The position numbers and the translations under genes were made by a program. The notes under the pieces were generated by a model. That model did no database searches, was not told the origin of the DNA, and was given only the letters and a program-made list of their open reading frames with translations. A stretch of DNA of 60,466 nt, from positions 1 through 60,466 of the forward strand of contig LT649250.1 in assembly GCA_900128395.1 (NCBI GenBank), in the 5' to 3' direction. Source of the DNA: Stramenopiles sp. TOSAG23-2 (Eukaryota; Sar). Of this stretch, positions 31,660 through 41,579 are shown piece by piece. Position 1 is the first letter of the stretch. Every line of letters begins with the position of its first letter.

Positions 31660-32128
31660 GTTATTATTAGTTTTTTTTTTTTCTTCTTCTATCGATACCT
31701 GGTAGAAGAAGAGCACAAGACCAGAAGAGCAGACCAGGCAGACCAGCAGACCACAACAAAATTTTTCCCATGAGTCTGGATAAGATTGTAGTGATATTCT
31801 TATGTTAACATCAAATTAAGGGTTTTATGAAGTATCATATTATCTCTTACAGTAGTATAACTGAATATCTTAGCCTACTGGCCGCCTACACTAGGAATAC
31901 CTTAAAATAGAATGATTAATCTTTGTTATCGAGCGAAAATACAACAGCACAAGTAGCAACACTCGACTCCTCTCCTCATCAATAATAAAAATAATAAAAA
32001 TAAAACAAACAACAACAAACGGTGTATATTAAATTTAGATGGAACCAAGAAATTATTCAAATCATATATTTCATGATATATATTATTCGATGATTTAGAT
32101 CCATACATTGTAATAACACATTGACACA
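31456..32128. promoter_or_regulatory. Shared upstream region of divergent HECT and PrmC-fusion genes
   Basis: 673 bases between two divergent start codons, holding a (TTA)n run at about 31628-31661 and a T/C-rich tract. Both promoters must lie here, but no TATA or initiator element stands out against the AT-rich background. No gene seen. Confidence 0.45.
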
Positions 32129-33655
32129 ATGAATGGCAAAGATCTAATACCAAATAAAAATAATAATAATAATAATAATGCGCCATATAAAATTGAATAT
32201 GAAGATGAAAATTTAGTTATAGTTTCAAAACACGCTGGAATTGGAATCTATGAGTTAGTAAACTTATTAAATTTAGAGCATCAATTTTTAGTATTAACCC
32301 CATGTCCAAAGGCAATGAAAGGTGGATTGGTAGCAATTGCTAAAAATAAGGCATCGTTAGACTACTTTAAACAAGATAAGAATAAATTACAATTTACATT
32401 TTTGGGATTATGCATTGGTAAATTTGATAAAAAAGAATTGAAAATAACAGATAATCTGTCTAATCATGAAGCAACAACAATAGTCAAAGTAATAAGCACT
32501 CACCAAAGTAATTCTGCGGGTTATATATCGCTTGTTGAATTAACTTGTGGCTTGCATACAACATTTTGGCGAAATCAATTTCGGCGGCATCTATACGGAA
32601 TAAATCATCCAATCATTGGAAAGGTTGCTAGCTGTAAAAAATTAAAGAACCAGAAAACAAAACTAGCATTGTCCTGTATTAAAATTTGTTCATCCCCGTC
32701 ATCATCCAATAAAGATACAACATCATCATCGTCGACAACAACAAATGTAATCCATGTTGAAATTCCACATTATCCTTTACCTTTCATGGAAAAAATTATT
32801 AAAGTAGAAACAGAATATTTCAACAAAAAAGAATCATCATCACAAATTTATCAACATGGTAAACAGAAATTTTTAAATCATGAATTTTATGTAAATAAAC
32901 ATGTGTTAATACCAAAAAAATCTAGTGAAACTATTGTCAATGTTGCATATAATATAATAAAATCGAATAACAATAATAGCAATAATTATTCTTATAACAT
33001 CCTGGATTGCGGTACTGGCTGTGGGTGTTTATTGTTATCCCTTTTATTAAAATGTAAAAATAATAATTTGATTCATAAGGTAAAGTATAGTGTTGGTATC
33101 GATATATCACAAGATGCATTGAATGTTGCAATTGAAAATGCAAAGAATTTGATATTAAATAATGATGCAAACAACAACAGCAATAATAATAATAATAATA
33201 TAACATTTTGTTTAAAATCATTTGAAAACATAAATGAGCTAATGAAGGATTATGCTTTTAATATTGTTATTTGCAATCCACCATATTTAACAACAAAGCA
33301 AGCAAAGTTAACATTAGATTACGATATACTTAAGGAAGAACCTGAACTTTCCTATCTTGTTCCAGGAATAGATGGATTATTATTTTATCGCCAAGTTGCA
33401 ACAAGTTTAATAGGAAAGAAAGTAGATGATAATGATGATAATAATAAAATAAAACAACAACAGAAGAAGAATAAACGAAGAAAAATTGAAAAAGAAAAAA
33501 GCAATGAAAATGTTTTGCATTTAATATTTGAAGTCCCGCATTATTTGATCGCACCATGCAATGAAATGTTATTTGAATTGGGATATGTTAATATTGAAAT
33601 TCATAAAGACGAAAATGGATTTGATCGTTGTTTGAGTTGTATTTTTGTCAATTAA
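32129..33655 (+). CDS. Pseudouridine-synthase-like domain fused to PrmC/HemK-type methyltransferase
   Basis: 508 residues. After a poly-Asn stretch, residues about 19-190 follow the RluA-type pseudouridine synthase layout: YEDENLVIVSKHAG at the start, a GGLVAIAKN strand, and LVELTCGLHTTFWRNQFRRH...HPIIGKVAS at the end. The catalytic HRLDxxTSG motif is replaced by PCPKAMKGG, so the catalytic Asp is missing. Residues about 265-508 are a SAM methyltransferase with ILDCGTGCGCLLL and the NPPY signature at about 383-386 typical of PrmC/HemK, which methylates the Gln of the GGQ motif in release factors. Insertions of Asn and Lys runs interrupt it. I infer an inactive RNA-binding front end guiding the methyltransferase. 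Residue assignments are by eye. Confidence 0.75.
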   Translation: MNGKDLIPNKNNNNNNNAPYKIEYEDENLVIVSKHAGIGIYELVNLLNLEHQFLVLTPCPKAMKGGLVAIAKNKASLDYFKQDKNKLQFTFLGLCIGKFDKKELKITDNLSNHEATTIVKVISTHQSNSAGYISLVELTCGLHTTFWRNQFRRHLYGINHPIIGKVASCKKLKNQKTKLALSCIKICSSPSSSNKDTTSSSSTTTNVIHVEIPHYPLPFMEKIIKVETEYFNKKESSSQIYQHGKQKFLNHEFYVNKHVLIPKKSSETIVNVAYNIIKSNNNNSNNYSYNILDCGTGCGCLLLSLLLKCKNNNLIHKVKYSVGIDISQDALNVAIENAKNLILNNDANNNSNNNNNNITFCLKSFENINELMKDYAFNIVICNPPYLTTKQAKLTLDYDILKEEPELSYLVPGIDGLLFYRQVATSLIGKKVDDNDDNNKIKQQQKKNKRRKIEKEKSNENVLHLIFEVPHYLIAPCNEMLFELGYVNIEIHKDENGFDRCLSCIFVN

Positions 33656-34008
33656 ATATAATTGTGAGAGGTCGGGTAGGGGAGGTTTTGTACAGTAATA
33701 GAGGCCGATTGCGTATGAAATATATAGCGGGGTGGTTGTTGTAAAATTTTATAAAAATTACTAGTATAATAATAATATAATAGTGTGATGTTTTAGTTTG
33801 AATTTTCTACTTTTCTACAATGCTATGTCTATGCATTTTCAAGTTATTGAATTTATTGCGACATCATTAAATTATTAGTCGTCTAAATATATATATTTAA
33901 TCGATACATAACTATATAATTACAATATATAACGATTATTCATAACAACAATATATAATATTTATTCATTCATACCATAACAACAATATATAATATTTAA
34001 TCCATAAA
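33656..34008. other. Intergenic region
   Basis: 353 bases between two genes on the same strand. AT-rich, with a twice-repeated AACAACAATATATAATATTTA-like stretch just before the SET gene start (about 33945-33999). No gene or clear signal seen. Confidence 0.5.
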
Positions 34009-37000
34009 ATGACTGACTTTAACAATGAATTTGAAAAATATTTTTTTGACAAAGTAAACCGATGTATAACTGACATTGGTAAAAGAATGTTAAAAGATGT
34101 ATTTATGGAATTTTCTAATAATAGCAATAATATGAACTATACACAGTTTCAAAACCTATTCTTAAAAGCAAATCCTACACAACCAGTGCCAATGAATGAG
34201 GATATTTTTACGGATATGCATCCTACCAAAACTGTCAGTTTGGAAAATTTTCAAAAACTGTATGAAATTGGCCTTCTCGAAAACTATGAAGAAGCGCTGA
34301 AAAGCATAAAAAGTGAATTCAATAATTTAAATGTTGACATTAATTTTTATATAAATGAAAATAACAAAAATAATGAAAATAATAACGTGGGAAACAAAAA
34401 TAACGATAATAATGCAAATAACAAGGAGATTGTTGGTAATAATCCCGAGACTGGCAGTACAACTACAACAACAATAAAAACAGTAGCAATTAATCGAGCT
34501 GCTTCTCCAGGTAGCAGCTTGCAACGTGATATTGTTGCAATCGATAATACAGCAACAAAAGTAGTAGCAATAACTGGAACTGCTTCTCCAGACAACAGCA
34601 ACTTGCAACATGATATTTCTGATAATGAAAATACAAACATACCAATTCTTAACAACAACAACAACTATAATAATGTAAATAATGATATTTCTGCAATAAA
34701 AAATGATACTACGTTAATGGCAGCAGCTATTACTGAGGATATTTGCTTGCAAAATGATGATGTTGTTGATAATATTGCAATAAACGATGAGATTGCACCC
34801 TTGACGACGACGACAACAACCACCACCACCGCCACAACAGCAATCATCGATGATCATACCTTCGAAAATGACATTGCTATGGATTGCGATAACAATGAAG
34901 CAAATGAGAATATGATAGTCGATGAAGAGGATGGGATATATAGCCCAGAGAAGAATTTGCTTTTTACGTTTAATTTTAACAATATTGACCAACGTGTCCG
35001 TGTAGCTAGCAAAGAACTTATACGTGTTTACCAACGGGAGAACCCAGGGGCGAAATGGGCTGAAAATTTACATGCTGAATGCAATAGGCATGTCACCGAG
35101 TCAAGGTACCAAGTTAGCTTCCGTAATTCAAAAGATGTTTTGTGGATTCATGGAAATGCTGATGCTATAAAGTTAAAGAAAGAAATTACATTGAAGAAAA
35201 GTTGGTTCATTAGTGCATGGGTATTAGCAGATGATTTTTTATTAGGGTTCGATAAACGATCTTCACAAAAATGGAGAACATTATGTAGTTGTGCTGTTGG
35301 GAATGAAAAAAAATATGCATCATATCATATCATGTTGACAAGTTTTAAAAAAGATATTTTTATTGGACCGTATATATCAGTACCAAATGAAGGTACTGAA
35401 AAAAAATACAATGGGGATGGTATATTTCTACCGTGTCGTGATAGTGAAGGAAATGATGTAAATTTTTACAATGTCTTAAAACATGGTGAATTCAATCATA
35501 TAGCTGTTCACGGTGAAGCAAGTGTGATTGAAAATGGTAAAACTATTCCCGGCTGGACAACTGTATATATCAATGGCAATAAAGTCGGAGAAGTGGAAGG
35601 TGTGGTTGATCTCCCAATACAAGTTATCGGCCAATGCGCCTCCAAGACAAAGGCTAGATATGGCATCCAACGAATGGTGGACTTTCGTGTATATCAAATG
35701 CCACAAGAAGTTTGTTTAATCTCCCCATCACCAGCAGTACAAAGCGTTTTATCACATTCAATGGTACAATTGGATGAATACCCTGACTTACCAGAAACAG
35801 ATTCGTGGAAAGAAACGGAAAAGTCAAAGATTTTAATGACATTTGATCCATCCGTTGGTAACAGCAGCAGTAAATCGTATCGTATAAATGTGGAAGAATA
35901 CGAGAAAAGCTTGGCTGCAAGAGAAGCTCTTCTTATGGAATATGAAAAAAATAACAAGAAGAAAAGTGAAGAAGATAGAAAACGAATAGCAGAGGAACGA
36001 AAAAAACTCAAAGAGGAAAGAAAGGAACAATCTGAAAATCGGTTGATGGCAAAGGAAGAAACGCTTGTACGTCGGCGTATTAAATTTTTAATTGCAGAAA
36101 AGCGAAAGCTTGAAGCAATAAAGAAAAGAGCAGAAATTGTTCGCCGAAGAGAGGAAGCAGCTAGGAGAAAAAAAGAAGCAATGGAAACGAATTTGATGCG
36201 AAAAGAAGATCATTTGCAGGCTATTAAACGTTTAAGGAAACAGAAAGAGGAAGAAAAGAGAAGAATGGAGAAACGAATAGCGGAAGAAAAGAAAAGGGTG
36301 GAAAGACGGAAAGCTGAAGAAAAGAAAAGGGCGGAGAGACAAAGAGAGTCAAATGAATTGCAGTTGATGATACTTGAAGAAAAATCGTCTAAAAAGTACG
36401 AACGAATGTTGAAAAGGGAAATGGAGGAAAGCTATCGGAAAGAAAAAGAAGTGCAAAGTAAAACATTCAAGAAAACTGCTATTGAAGCAAAGGAAATTTT
36501 AAAAGAGACGATGGAAATGATTTTTACATTGGAATATGAAGAATTTGATAAAATCAATAATAAATATAGTGATGTCAATTCACAATCTTCTTTTGCCATT
36601 AAACCGTATATGGAGAAATTGAAGTTTACAAATACTGTTGATGGATATAAAAAATTCTGTCATGGATTAGTTCAATTCGAATTTGAAGTGAATGCAATTT
36701 TGTTAGATTTGATTGTAAAAGATTATACCGATATCAATGTCCGTACATATGTGGAGAAGCAATATCCAATAAGAGATTTTTTCATTGCAAAAAATTTCTG
36801 TAGCGCTGCAAGGCAAGAATGGTTCCGTTTAAATGAAACAAAATGCATTTGCATTTCAAATAAGGATCCGGAGAAAGGGGCGTTATTTAATATAGATGCT
36901 AATGAGCTGGAATGGGAATCAGATAGTTGTGCTATTTGTGAAAAATTACAATCACCATATCAAAGGAATCAAGATGATGATGTCGAGGAAATGGTGCGTT

Positions 37001-38571
37001 GTGATGGGTGCATTTTTTCCTATCATATATGTTGCATGAAATTTATTAATGGGAAAAAGTTTGATCCGATGGGGGATGAAATATTTCATTGTCCTATATG
37101 TGAAGCAAGCAATGATCTTAGAAATTCAGTTTTGCAAAACGATGTTCAAAAAATGGTTAGCTCCTTACTTGATGACCGCTTTGCAAATCCATTTTGGCAA
37201 CCGGTAATTTCATCTTTAAACTTTGAGCGTGACATGAACGCCATTCAAATAGCATCTAGTGATGGACAAGTAGAGATACTACAAATGCTATTAGCACCTT
37301 TCATTGACTCACAATACCGTTCAAATGATAATCTATATGAACTTCCTCCATCTCTCTTTTTTAGCTTAAATACATGGAGAGAAGGTAATTGCATCGATAT
37401 TGCAAAAGGAAAAGGTCATGTAGAGACGTTATTGCAATTAAGTTCTCGAGGTGCGCCTGTGACTCGGAAATGTTTACAAGAAACAAGATTGAGGCGAGCA
37501 GAACTTAATAGGAATAATAATGTTGACTTTGGTCAGGGGTTAGAATTGAACAAGTTAAATTGGGAGGATATGCAAGACAATAAAGACGTTGTGTTTATTA
37601 ATCATAATATTGAGTCCAAAACAGTATTTAGTGAATTGAAAAAGATAAGAGCGTGTAAGTGTGATGAAAATAGCAATGGTGGAAAGGGTTGTCTTCCAAT
37701 ATACTTGCCGGAAATGGAAAAGAAATATATATCAAGCCGTGGTGAAACTAATAGCTATCCCTTGCATCCTAACCAAAATGGTGTTTACGTCGAGTGTAAT
37801 TACAACTGTCCATGTAGTAAATATGTTGTAAATCGGAGAAACTCTGCTGCGAGTACTTGGGCTGACTGTGGGAGACGACAATTACAACAAGGTTGTAGAT
37901 ATGCCCTAGATATTATCAAATTAGAGGATGGAAGAGGGTATGGTGTGAAAACTTTACAAAATATTAAAAAGGGTGCATTTGTTACGGAGTATATCGGTGA
38001 AATTATATCCACAGAAGAAAATTTAGCACGTGAAAAAGCAGCAATGCAACGAGGAGATTCATCTTCCTTTTATACGTGGGATTTGGGGAAGAAATTTGTC
38101 ATTGATGCAACCAAGTATAGAAATGTGGGCTCTCTTGTTAATCACCGGTGTAAAAGAGGAAATTTGGTACCAGCAAAAGTTATGGTTCATCGCCAACGTC
38201 CGCGAATGGCTTTCTTTGCTAGACGTGATATAGAGAAAGGAGAGGAACTGACGATAAATTATTGGACTGGCGTTAAAAAGTCAAAAAAGACTGGGTTTGG
38301 TGCATATTGTTTATGTGTAGATTGTGTGAAGAAAAGAAAAAAAAGGGAGAGAGAAGCAACAAATGATGGTAGTAGCAACAGTAGCAGTAATAGTAATAGC
38401 AGTGGCAGCTCGATCGAAAATCCAATGATAATTGATGGGGAACATGACGATGAAGAACATGTTAGATCAATCAGTAGAAACAGTACCAGTAGCATGATGA
38501 GTAGTAGTAGTAGTGGTAGTAGTACAGATGATGAGGTAAAACATCTAAATAAAAAATCCCGGTTGGAGTGA
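34009..38571 (+). CDS. PHD-SET lysine methyltransferase with LamG-like and coiled-coil regions
   Basis: 1,520 residues, ATG at 34009. Residues 1-100 are helical and may be EF-hand-like, followed by a long Asn/Thr-rich linker. About 360-570 resembles a LamG/concanavalin fold (WFISAWVLADD, VYINGNKVGEVEG). About 640-830 is a Lys/Glu/Arg coiled coil. A PHD-type zinc finger lies at about 973-1035 (CAICEKL...CDGC...YHICC...CPIC). Two ankyrin-like repeats follow at about 1075-1150. A Cys-rich pre-SET part (about 1211-1300) precedes SET at about 1304-1425: GYGVKTLQNIKKGAFVTEYIGEI, GSLVNHRCKRGN and GEELTINYW, with a post-SET CLCVDC. NHRC replaces the usual NHSC. Probably a nuclear histone methyltransferase; target Lys not predictable. 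Confidence 0.85.
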   Translation: MTDFNNEFEKYFFDKVNRCITDIGKRMLKDVFMEFSNNSNNMNYTQFQNLFLKANPTQPVPMNEDIFTDMHPTKTVSLENFQKLYEIGLLENYEEALKSIKSEFNNLNVDINFYINENNKNNENNNVGNKNNDNNANNKEIVGNNPETGSTTTTTIKTVAINRAASPGSSLQRDIVAIDNTATKVVAITGTASPDNSNLQHDISDNENTNIPILNNNNNYNNVNNDISAIKNDTTLMAAAITEDICLQNDDVVDNIAINDEIAPLTTTTTTTTTATTAIIDDHTFENDIAMDCDNNEANENMIVDEEDGIYSPEKNLLFTFNFNNIDQRVRVASKELIRVYQRENPGAKWAENLHAECNRHVTESRYQVSFRNSKDVLWIHGNADAIKLKKEITLKKSWFISAWVLADDFLLGFDKRSSQKWRTLCSCAVGNEKKYASYHIMLTSFKKDIFIGPYISVPNEGTEKKYNGDGIFLPCRDSEGNDVNFYNVLKHGEFNHIAVHGEASVIENGKTIPGWTTVYINGNKVGEVEGVVDLPIQVIGQCASKTKARYGIQRMVDFRVYQMPQEVCLISPSPAVQSVLSHSMVQLDEYPDLPETDSWKETEKSKILMTFDPSVGNSSSKSYRINVEEYEKSLAAREALLMEYEKNNKKKSEEDRKRIAEERKKLKEERKEQSENRLMAKEETLVRRRIKFLIAEKRKLEAIKKRAEIVRRREEAARRKKEAMETNLMRKEDHLQAIKRLRKQKEEEKRRMEKRIAEEKKRVERRKAEEKKRAERQRESNELQLMILEEKSSKKYERMLKREMEESYRKEKEVQSKTFKKTAIEAKEILKETMEMIFTLEYEEFDKINNKYSDVNSQSSFAIKPYMEKLKFTNTVDGYKKFCHGLVQFEFEVNAILLDLIVKDYTDINVRTYVEKQYPIRDFFIAKNFCSAARQEWFRLNETKCICISNKDPEKGALFNIDANELEWESDSCAICEKLQSPYQRNQDDDVEEMVRCDGCIFSYHICCMKFINGKKFDPMGDEIFHCPICEASNDLRNSVLQNDVQKMVSSLLDDRFANPFWQPVISSLNFERDMNAIQIASSDGQVEILQMLLAPFIDSQYRSNDNLYELPPSLFFSLNTWREGNCIDIAKGKGHVETLLQLSSRGAPVTRKCLQETRLRRAELNRNNNVDFGQGLELNKLNWEDMQDNKDVVFINHNIESKTVFSELKKIRACKCDENSNGGKGCLPIYLPEMEKKYISSRGETNSYPLHPNQNGVYVECNYNCPCSKYVVNRRNSAASTWADCGRRQLQQGCRYALDIIKLEDGRGYGVKTLQNIKKGAFVTEYIGEIISTEENLAREKAAMQRGDSSSFYTWDLGKKFVIDATKYRNVGSLVNHRCKRGNLVPAKVMVHRQRPRMAFFARRDIEKGEELTINYWTGVKKSKKTGFGAYCLCVDCVKKRKKREREATNDGSSNSSSNSNSSGSSIENPMIIDGEHDDEEHVRSISRNSTSSMMSSSSSGSSTDDEVKHLNKKSRLE

Positions 38572-38687
38572 ATAACAGTGGTAATATATAAAAATAATAT
38601 GATACGAAGTATATATATATATATATATCATAAAATTAAAAATATCTCTCTCTCAATACATTAATACATTTTTACACTTTCGTAATC

Positions 38688-39011
38688 TTACAATGACTTC
38701 TTTTTTTTCTTTTTTCTTCTTTTCTTTTTATCTTCATTATTCAATAAACCATATTCTAGTTCAGTATCATACAATAATTCTTGGACAGGGATACCTTTGG
38801 CAACATCGCGTGGTGTTTGACCTTTATTATTTATTGTAACTAAAACACGCTTTAATATTTTTTCTAAACCATTTTCTTTTAAATATTTAAAAACAGTATC
38901 AATGTATAACCAAAAGTCACGTCGAGCTGCGGTATGTATCGGTGTCTGATCAAAGTAAAGCAGAAACAATGTTATCTGCAGTAGAAAGGACAAAGATGTT
39001 AAATTTAGCAT
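38688..39011 (-). CDS. Ankyrin-repeat fragment, 5' part uncertain
   Basis: The frame read from ATG 39011 ends with a Lys/Arg-rich tail (KKKRRKKKKKKSL). Its core DQTPIHTAARRDF...INNKGQTPRDVA is a genuine ankyrin-repeat pattern. The first 30 codons are hydrophobic, unlike ankyrin, and lie antisense to the zinc-knuckle gene. A likely acceptor (TTTGATCAG before ACACCG, near 38950) would join the ankyrin part to an exon upstream that I cannot find. It is either a spliced gene with an unseen first exon or a truncated gene. Confidence 0.45.
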   Translation of the reverse strand: MLNLTSLSFLLQITLFLLYFDQTPIHTAARRDFWLYIDTVFKYLKENGLEKILKRVLVTINNKGQTPRDVAKGIPVQELLYDTELEYGLLNNEDKKKRRKKKKKKSL

Positions 39012-39553
39012 CAAGAAGAAAGAAAAAACAGACTGAATTACAAAATGCTAAGAAAACGGTAGACACCATGGAAAGTGTTCAAGAATATTTAAATCAACAA
39101 CATGAAGAATTTCATCGCACGTTTCAACATCATCCTACGAAACCTACAGGCAATAATACGAAATATAGAGAAAAACATGGGCGTCGTACATTCATATACA
39201 CTCCTGTCATCCCATTTTTAAGTAAAACACCTGAATTTGAGGGACAACATATTATACCAGCAGCCACTAAAGATAAACCATATCATGAACAAGCAATAAA
39301 ACTGATTAAACATGGGAAAAAATATGGACGTAAATGTCGTAGCATGTTACAAGAGACATACCCAAATTTCAATATTAGTGAGAAAGGAAAATATATTAAA
39401 AAGTCAGTACATTGTGGTTTATGCAAAAAAGTTGGCCATATTCGATATAACTGTCCTCTTGTCCCAATAACTGAATTAGAACAACGAAAAATTTTGAACG
39501 ATATATTACAAGAAAGAGAATTATTTAACTCTAAAAATAAGAAGCTGTATTAA
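38969..39553 (+). CDS. CCHC zinc-knuckle protein
   Basis: 194 residues from the ATG at 38969. The frame is open for about 26 codons upstream but without an ATG. Near the C-terminus lies a CX2CX4HX4C zinc knuckle: CGLCKKVGHIRYNC with ligands at about 149, 152, 157 and 162. This is the type used by RNA-binding splicing and processing proteins. The rest is basic and helical, with a motif-like stretch GRRTFIYTPVIPFL. Possible role in RNA binding. The 5' end overlaps the antisense ankyrin frame by about 43 bases, so one of the two starts is probably wrong. Confidence 0.65.
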   Translation: MLSAVERTKMLNLASRRKKKQTELQNAKKTVDTMESVQEYLNQQHEEFHRTFQHHPTKPTGNNTKYREKHGRRTFIYTPVIPFLSKTPEFEGQHIIPAATKDKPYHEQAIKLIKHGKKYGRKCRSMLQETYPNFNISEKGKYIKKSVHCGLCKKVGHIRYNCPLVPITELEQRKILNDILQERELFNSKNKKLY

Positions 39554-39912
39554 AAAAAAAGCTTTTAAAATGATTTAATGTTCGTACGAAGTACATACTT
39601 CGTTTTAACACTTGTTCGTAAATTTAAATACCGTATAAATTATGATATATGTGTATATAGTGTTGTTAAAAAATCTAAAGTTCATTCAGTCAATCCTACT
39701 AATAGTAACAAGCGCTAAATACACAGCCGTCCTGTGCACTCTAATTACGTACGAGTACTCTTAACTCCTACAGGCATGATATTATATTTTTTAAAATAAA
39801 AAAAAGAAGGAGATGTAGAATGTTTTTACACACACAAGCTCTTCGTGTATTTTCCTGCTGTATTTACATTATATAATATTTAATATTAATAATTATATAC
39901 TCTTTTCGCTTT
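39554..39912. other. Intergenic region between convergent genes
   Basis: 359 AT-rich bases between the stop codons of the zinc-knuckle and U-box genes. No gene or clear structure seen. Both transcripts should end here. Confidence 0.5.
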
Positions 39913-41382
39913 TCAACCATATTTTTTATTAATGGCATCTGTCAATTTATTCGCAGCGGCTACATCAAATCGACCAGTATGCGTGTATGTTGTTCTTTTC
40001 CATTCATTATTCTCCGTTTCTTTCAATCGTTGAAGACTTTCTTCTTGCAAACTACCTTTACGAGGTGGAGATAACCGTGGATTCACAAATTGACTATTAC
40101 TGTTGGATGTATTTACAGTGTGTCTACGTGATAATGGAATTTGATTGCCAAAATTATGATTATTTACATATGTATTATTACTACTGGTAGAATTTTTAGG
40201 CGAACCTTTAAATTCAATCGAAGTTGGTGCTAACCTGCTTACTTTTTTAAAATTATTATTATTTTTATTTTCTGATTGTTTCAAATATGATAGATTATTA
40301 AAGCAATTATTACACAATGGTTTGAATTCATTTGCAATTTTACCTCGTGTAGTAGCTTCGTTAATTTGGCAATGATAACATTTTATTTGACCACTATCAT
40401 ATGGCGATGTAGTGGTATTAGTTGTATTTACAGTATATCTACTACCAGCGCTGTTGCTATTATTGTTATTATTATTACGATGATTGCTATTTGTTGACGA
40501 TTTGAATTCCATATTACGATTTGTAGCTTCATTTATTGATAAAGGACGGAAAGATGAATTGCGTCTTGGTATATCGGTTGTATCAACCATTTGTGATTGT
40601 TGTGCAACCATTTGACGACAATCGTCACAAACTTTAATCCAATCATTACCAACTTTTGATTTAGCTGTTGCATTTTTTTCGCAAAGACTGCATTTTGGCA
40701 CCGACGACGAGGAGGAGGAGGACATTGATATAGCTGAAGAAGTATAACCGCTATTGTTTACATTTGAGGATGCGAAATTATTATTATTATTATTGCTACT
40801 ATTATTATTTCTATTTGTCCTTTTAAATGACATTGGTTCAGGTACATGATTTAATGGGCTATTGGAATTACTGTGATTACTATTTGTGGACATTTTGACT
40901 TCACTTTTATTGGGAAGAGATGAAAAAAAAGATGATGATTCTTGTTGAACAGTCGTTTTATTGTCAGTACTATTATTGCTATTTCCCCCAAGTGCAGATA
41001 CGGCACTTTTATAACGTCGTATACTATCAGCATTTCCAGGTTGCTTAGCTTTATATGCTGCACATGCATCTCTTAGAGCAAAATTTGGGGTTAATGCTTT
41101 GGACTTAATTTCACTACCTGTCATAGGATTGGTATTGTTGTTAGATAACCATGCTTCAATAGCGCTTCGTTCAAAAGTATGGCCGTCACTAGTAATAACT
41201 GGATCATCCATAACTTCTTGTGTAATTGGACAAACTAAAAACTCTGGTGCATCCCCAAAATCATCATCATCTAAATATGAATTTTCATTTGTACCATTGT
41301 TGCTATCATCAACATCATTATTATTATTATTCGAACTAGCACTATCAACGTTGACTTTTTTTTTCGATTTCCCTGCGCCCAT
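39913..41382 (-). CDS. U-box E3 ubiquitin ligase, putatively N-myristoylated, with two CxxC zinc motifs
   Basis: 489 residues. The start MGAGKSKKK fits the N-myristoylation pattern MGxxxS followed by basic residues, so the protein probably sits on a membrane. The U-box is at about 45-115 (FLVCPITQEVMDDPVITSDGHTFERSAIEAWL), well conserved, and should bind E2 enzymes. The remainder is Asn/Ser-rich low-complexity sequence with two CxxC-x(18-22)-CxxC modules at about 231-258 (KCSLCEKN...VCDDC) and 333-360 (KCYHCQIN...LCNNC), probably zinc ribbons for substrate or RNA contact. The C-terminal 50 residues (ETENNEWKRTTYTHTGRF...) are better ordered. No ARM repeats or WD40, unlike common U-box ligases. 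Confidence 0.85.
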   Translation of the reverse strand: MGAGKSKKKVNVDSASSNNNNNDVDDSNNGTNENSYLDDDDFGDAPEFLVCPITQEVMDDPVITSDGHTFERSAIEAWLSNNNTNPMTGSEIKSKALTPNFALRDACAAYKAKQPGNADSIRRYKSAVSALGGNSNNSTDNKTTVQQESSSFFSSLPNKSEVKMSTNSNHSNSNSPLNHVPEPMSFKRTNRNNNSSNNNNNNFASSNVNNSGYTSSAISMSSSSSSSVPKCSLCEKNATAKSKVGNDWIKVCDDCRQMVAQQSQMVDTTDIPRRNSSFRPLSINEATNRNMEFKSSTNSNHRNNNNNNSNSAGSRYTVNTTNTTTSPYDSGQIKCYHCQINEATTRGKIANEFKPLCNNCFNNLSYLKQSENKNNNNFKKVSRLAPTSIEFKGSPKNSTSSNNTYVNNHNFGNQIPLSRRHTVNTSNSNSQFVNPRLSPPRKGSLQEESLQRLKETENNEWKRTTYTHTGRFDVAAANKLTDAINKKYG

Positions 41383-41579
41383 ATCGATAATTATTATTTT
41401 TATGTATATTTATTGAAATGATCTACAATGTACTGTACTGTTGTCTATTGATTTAAATTTTATTTATGAAAATTTGATGATAAATATATTTCTATTTTTT
41501 TGGGTAGTAGTATTATTATTACGTTATTATTATTTTTTTTGGTGCTTCTTATTCTTTGTATGTAGAAGTTGAGCAAAAT

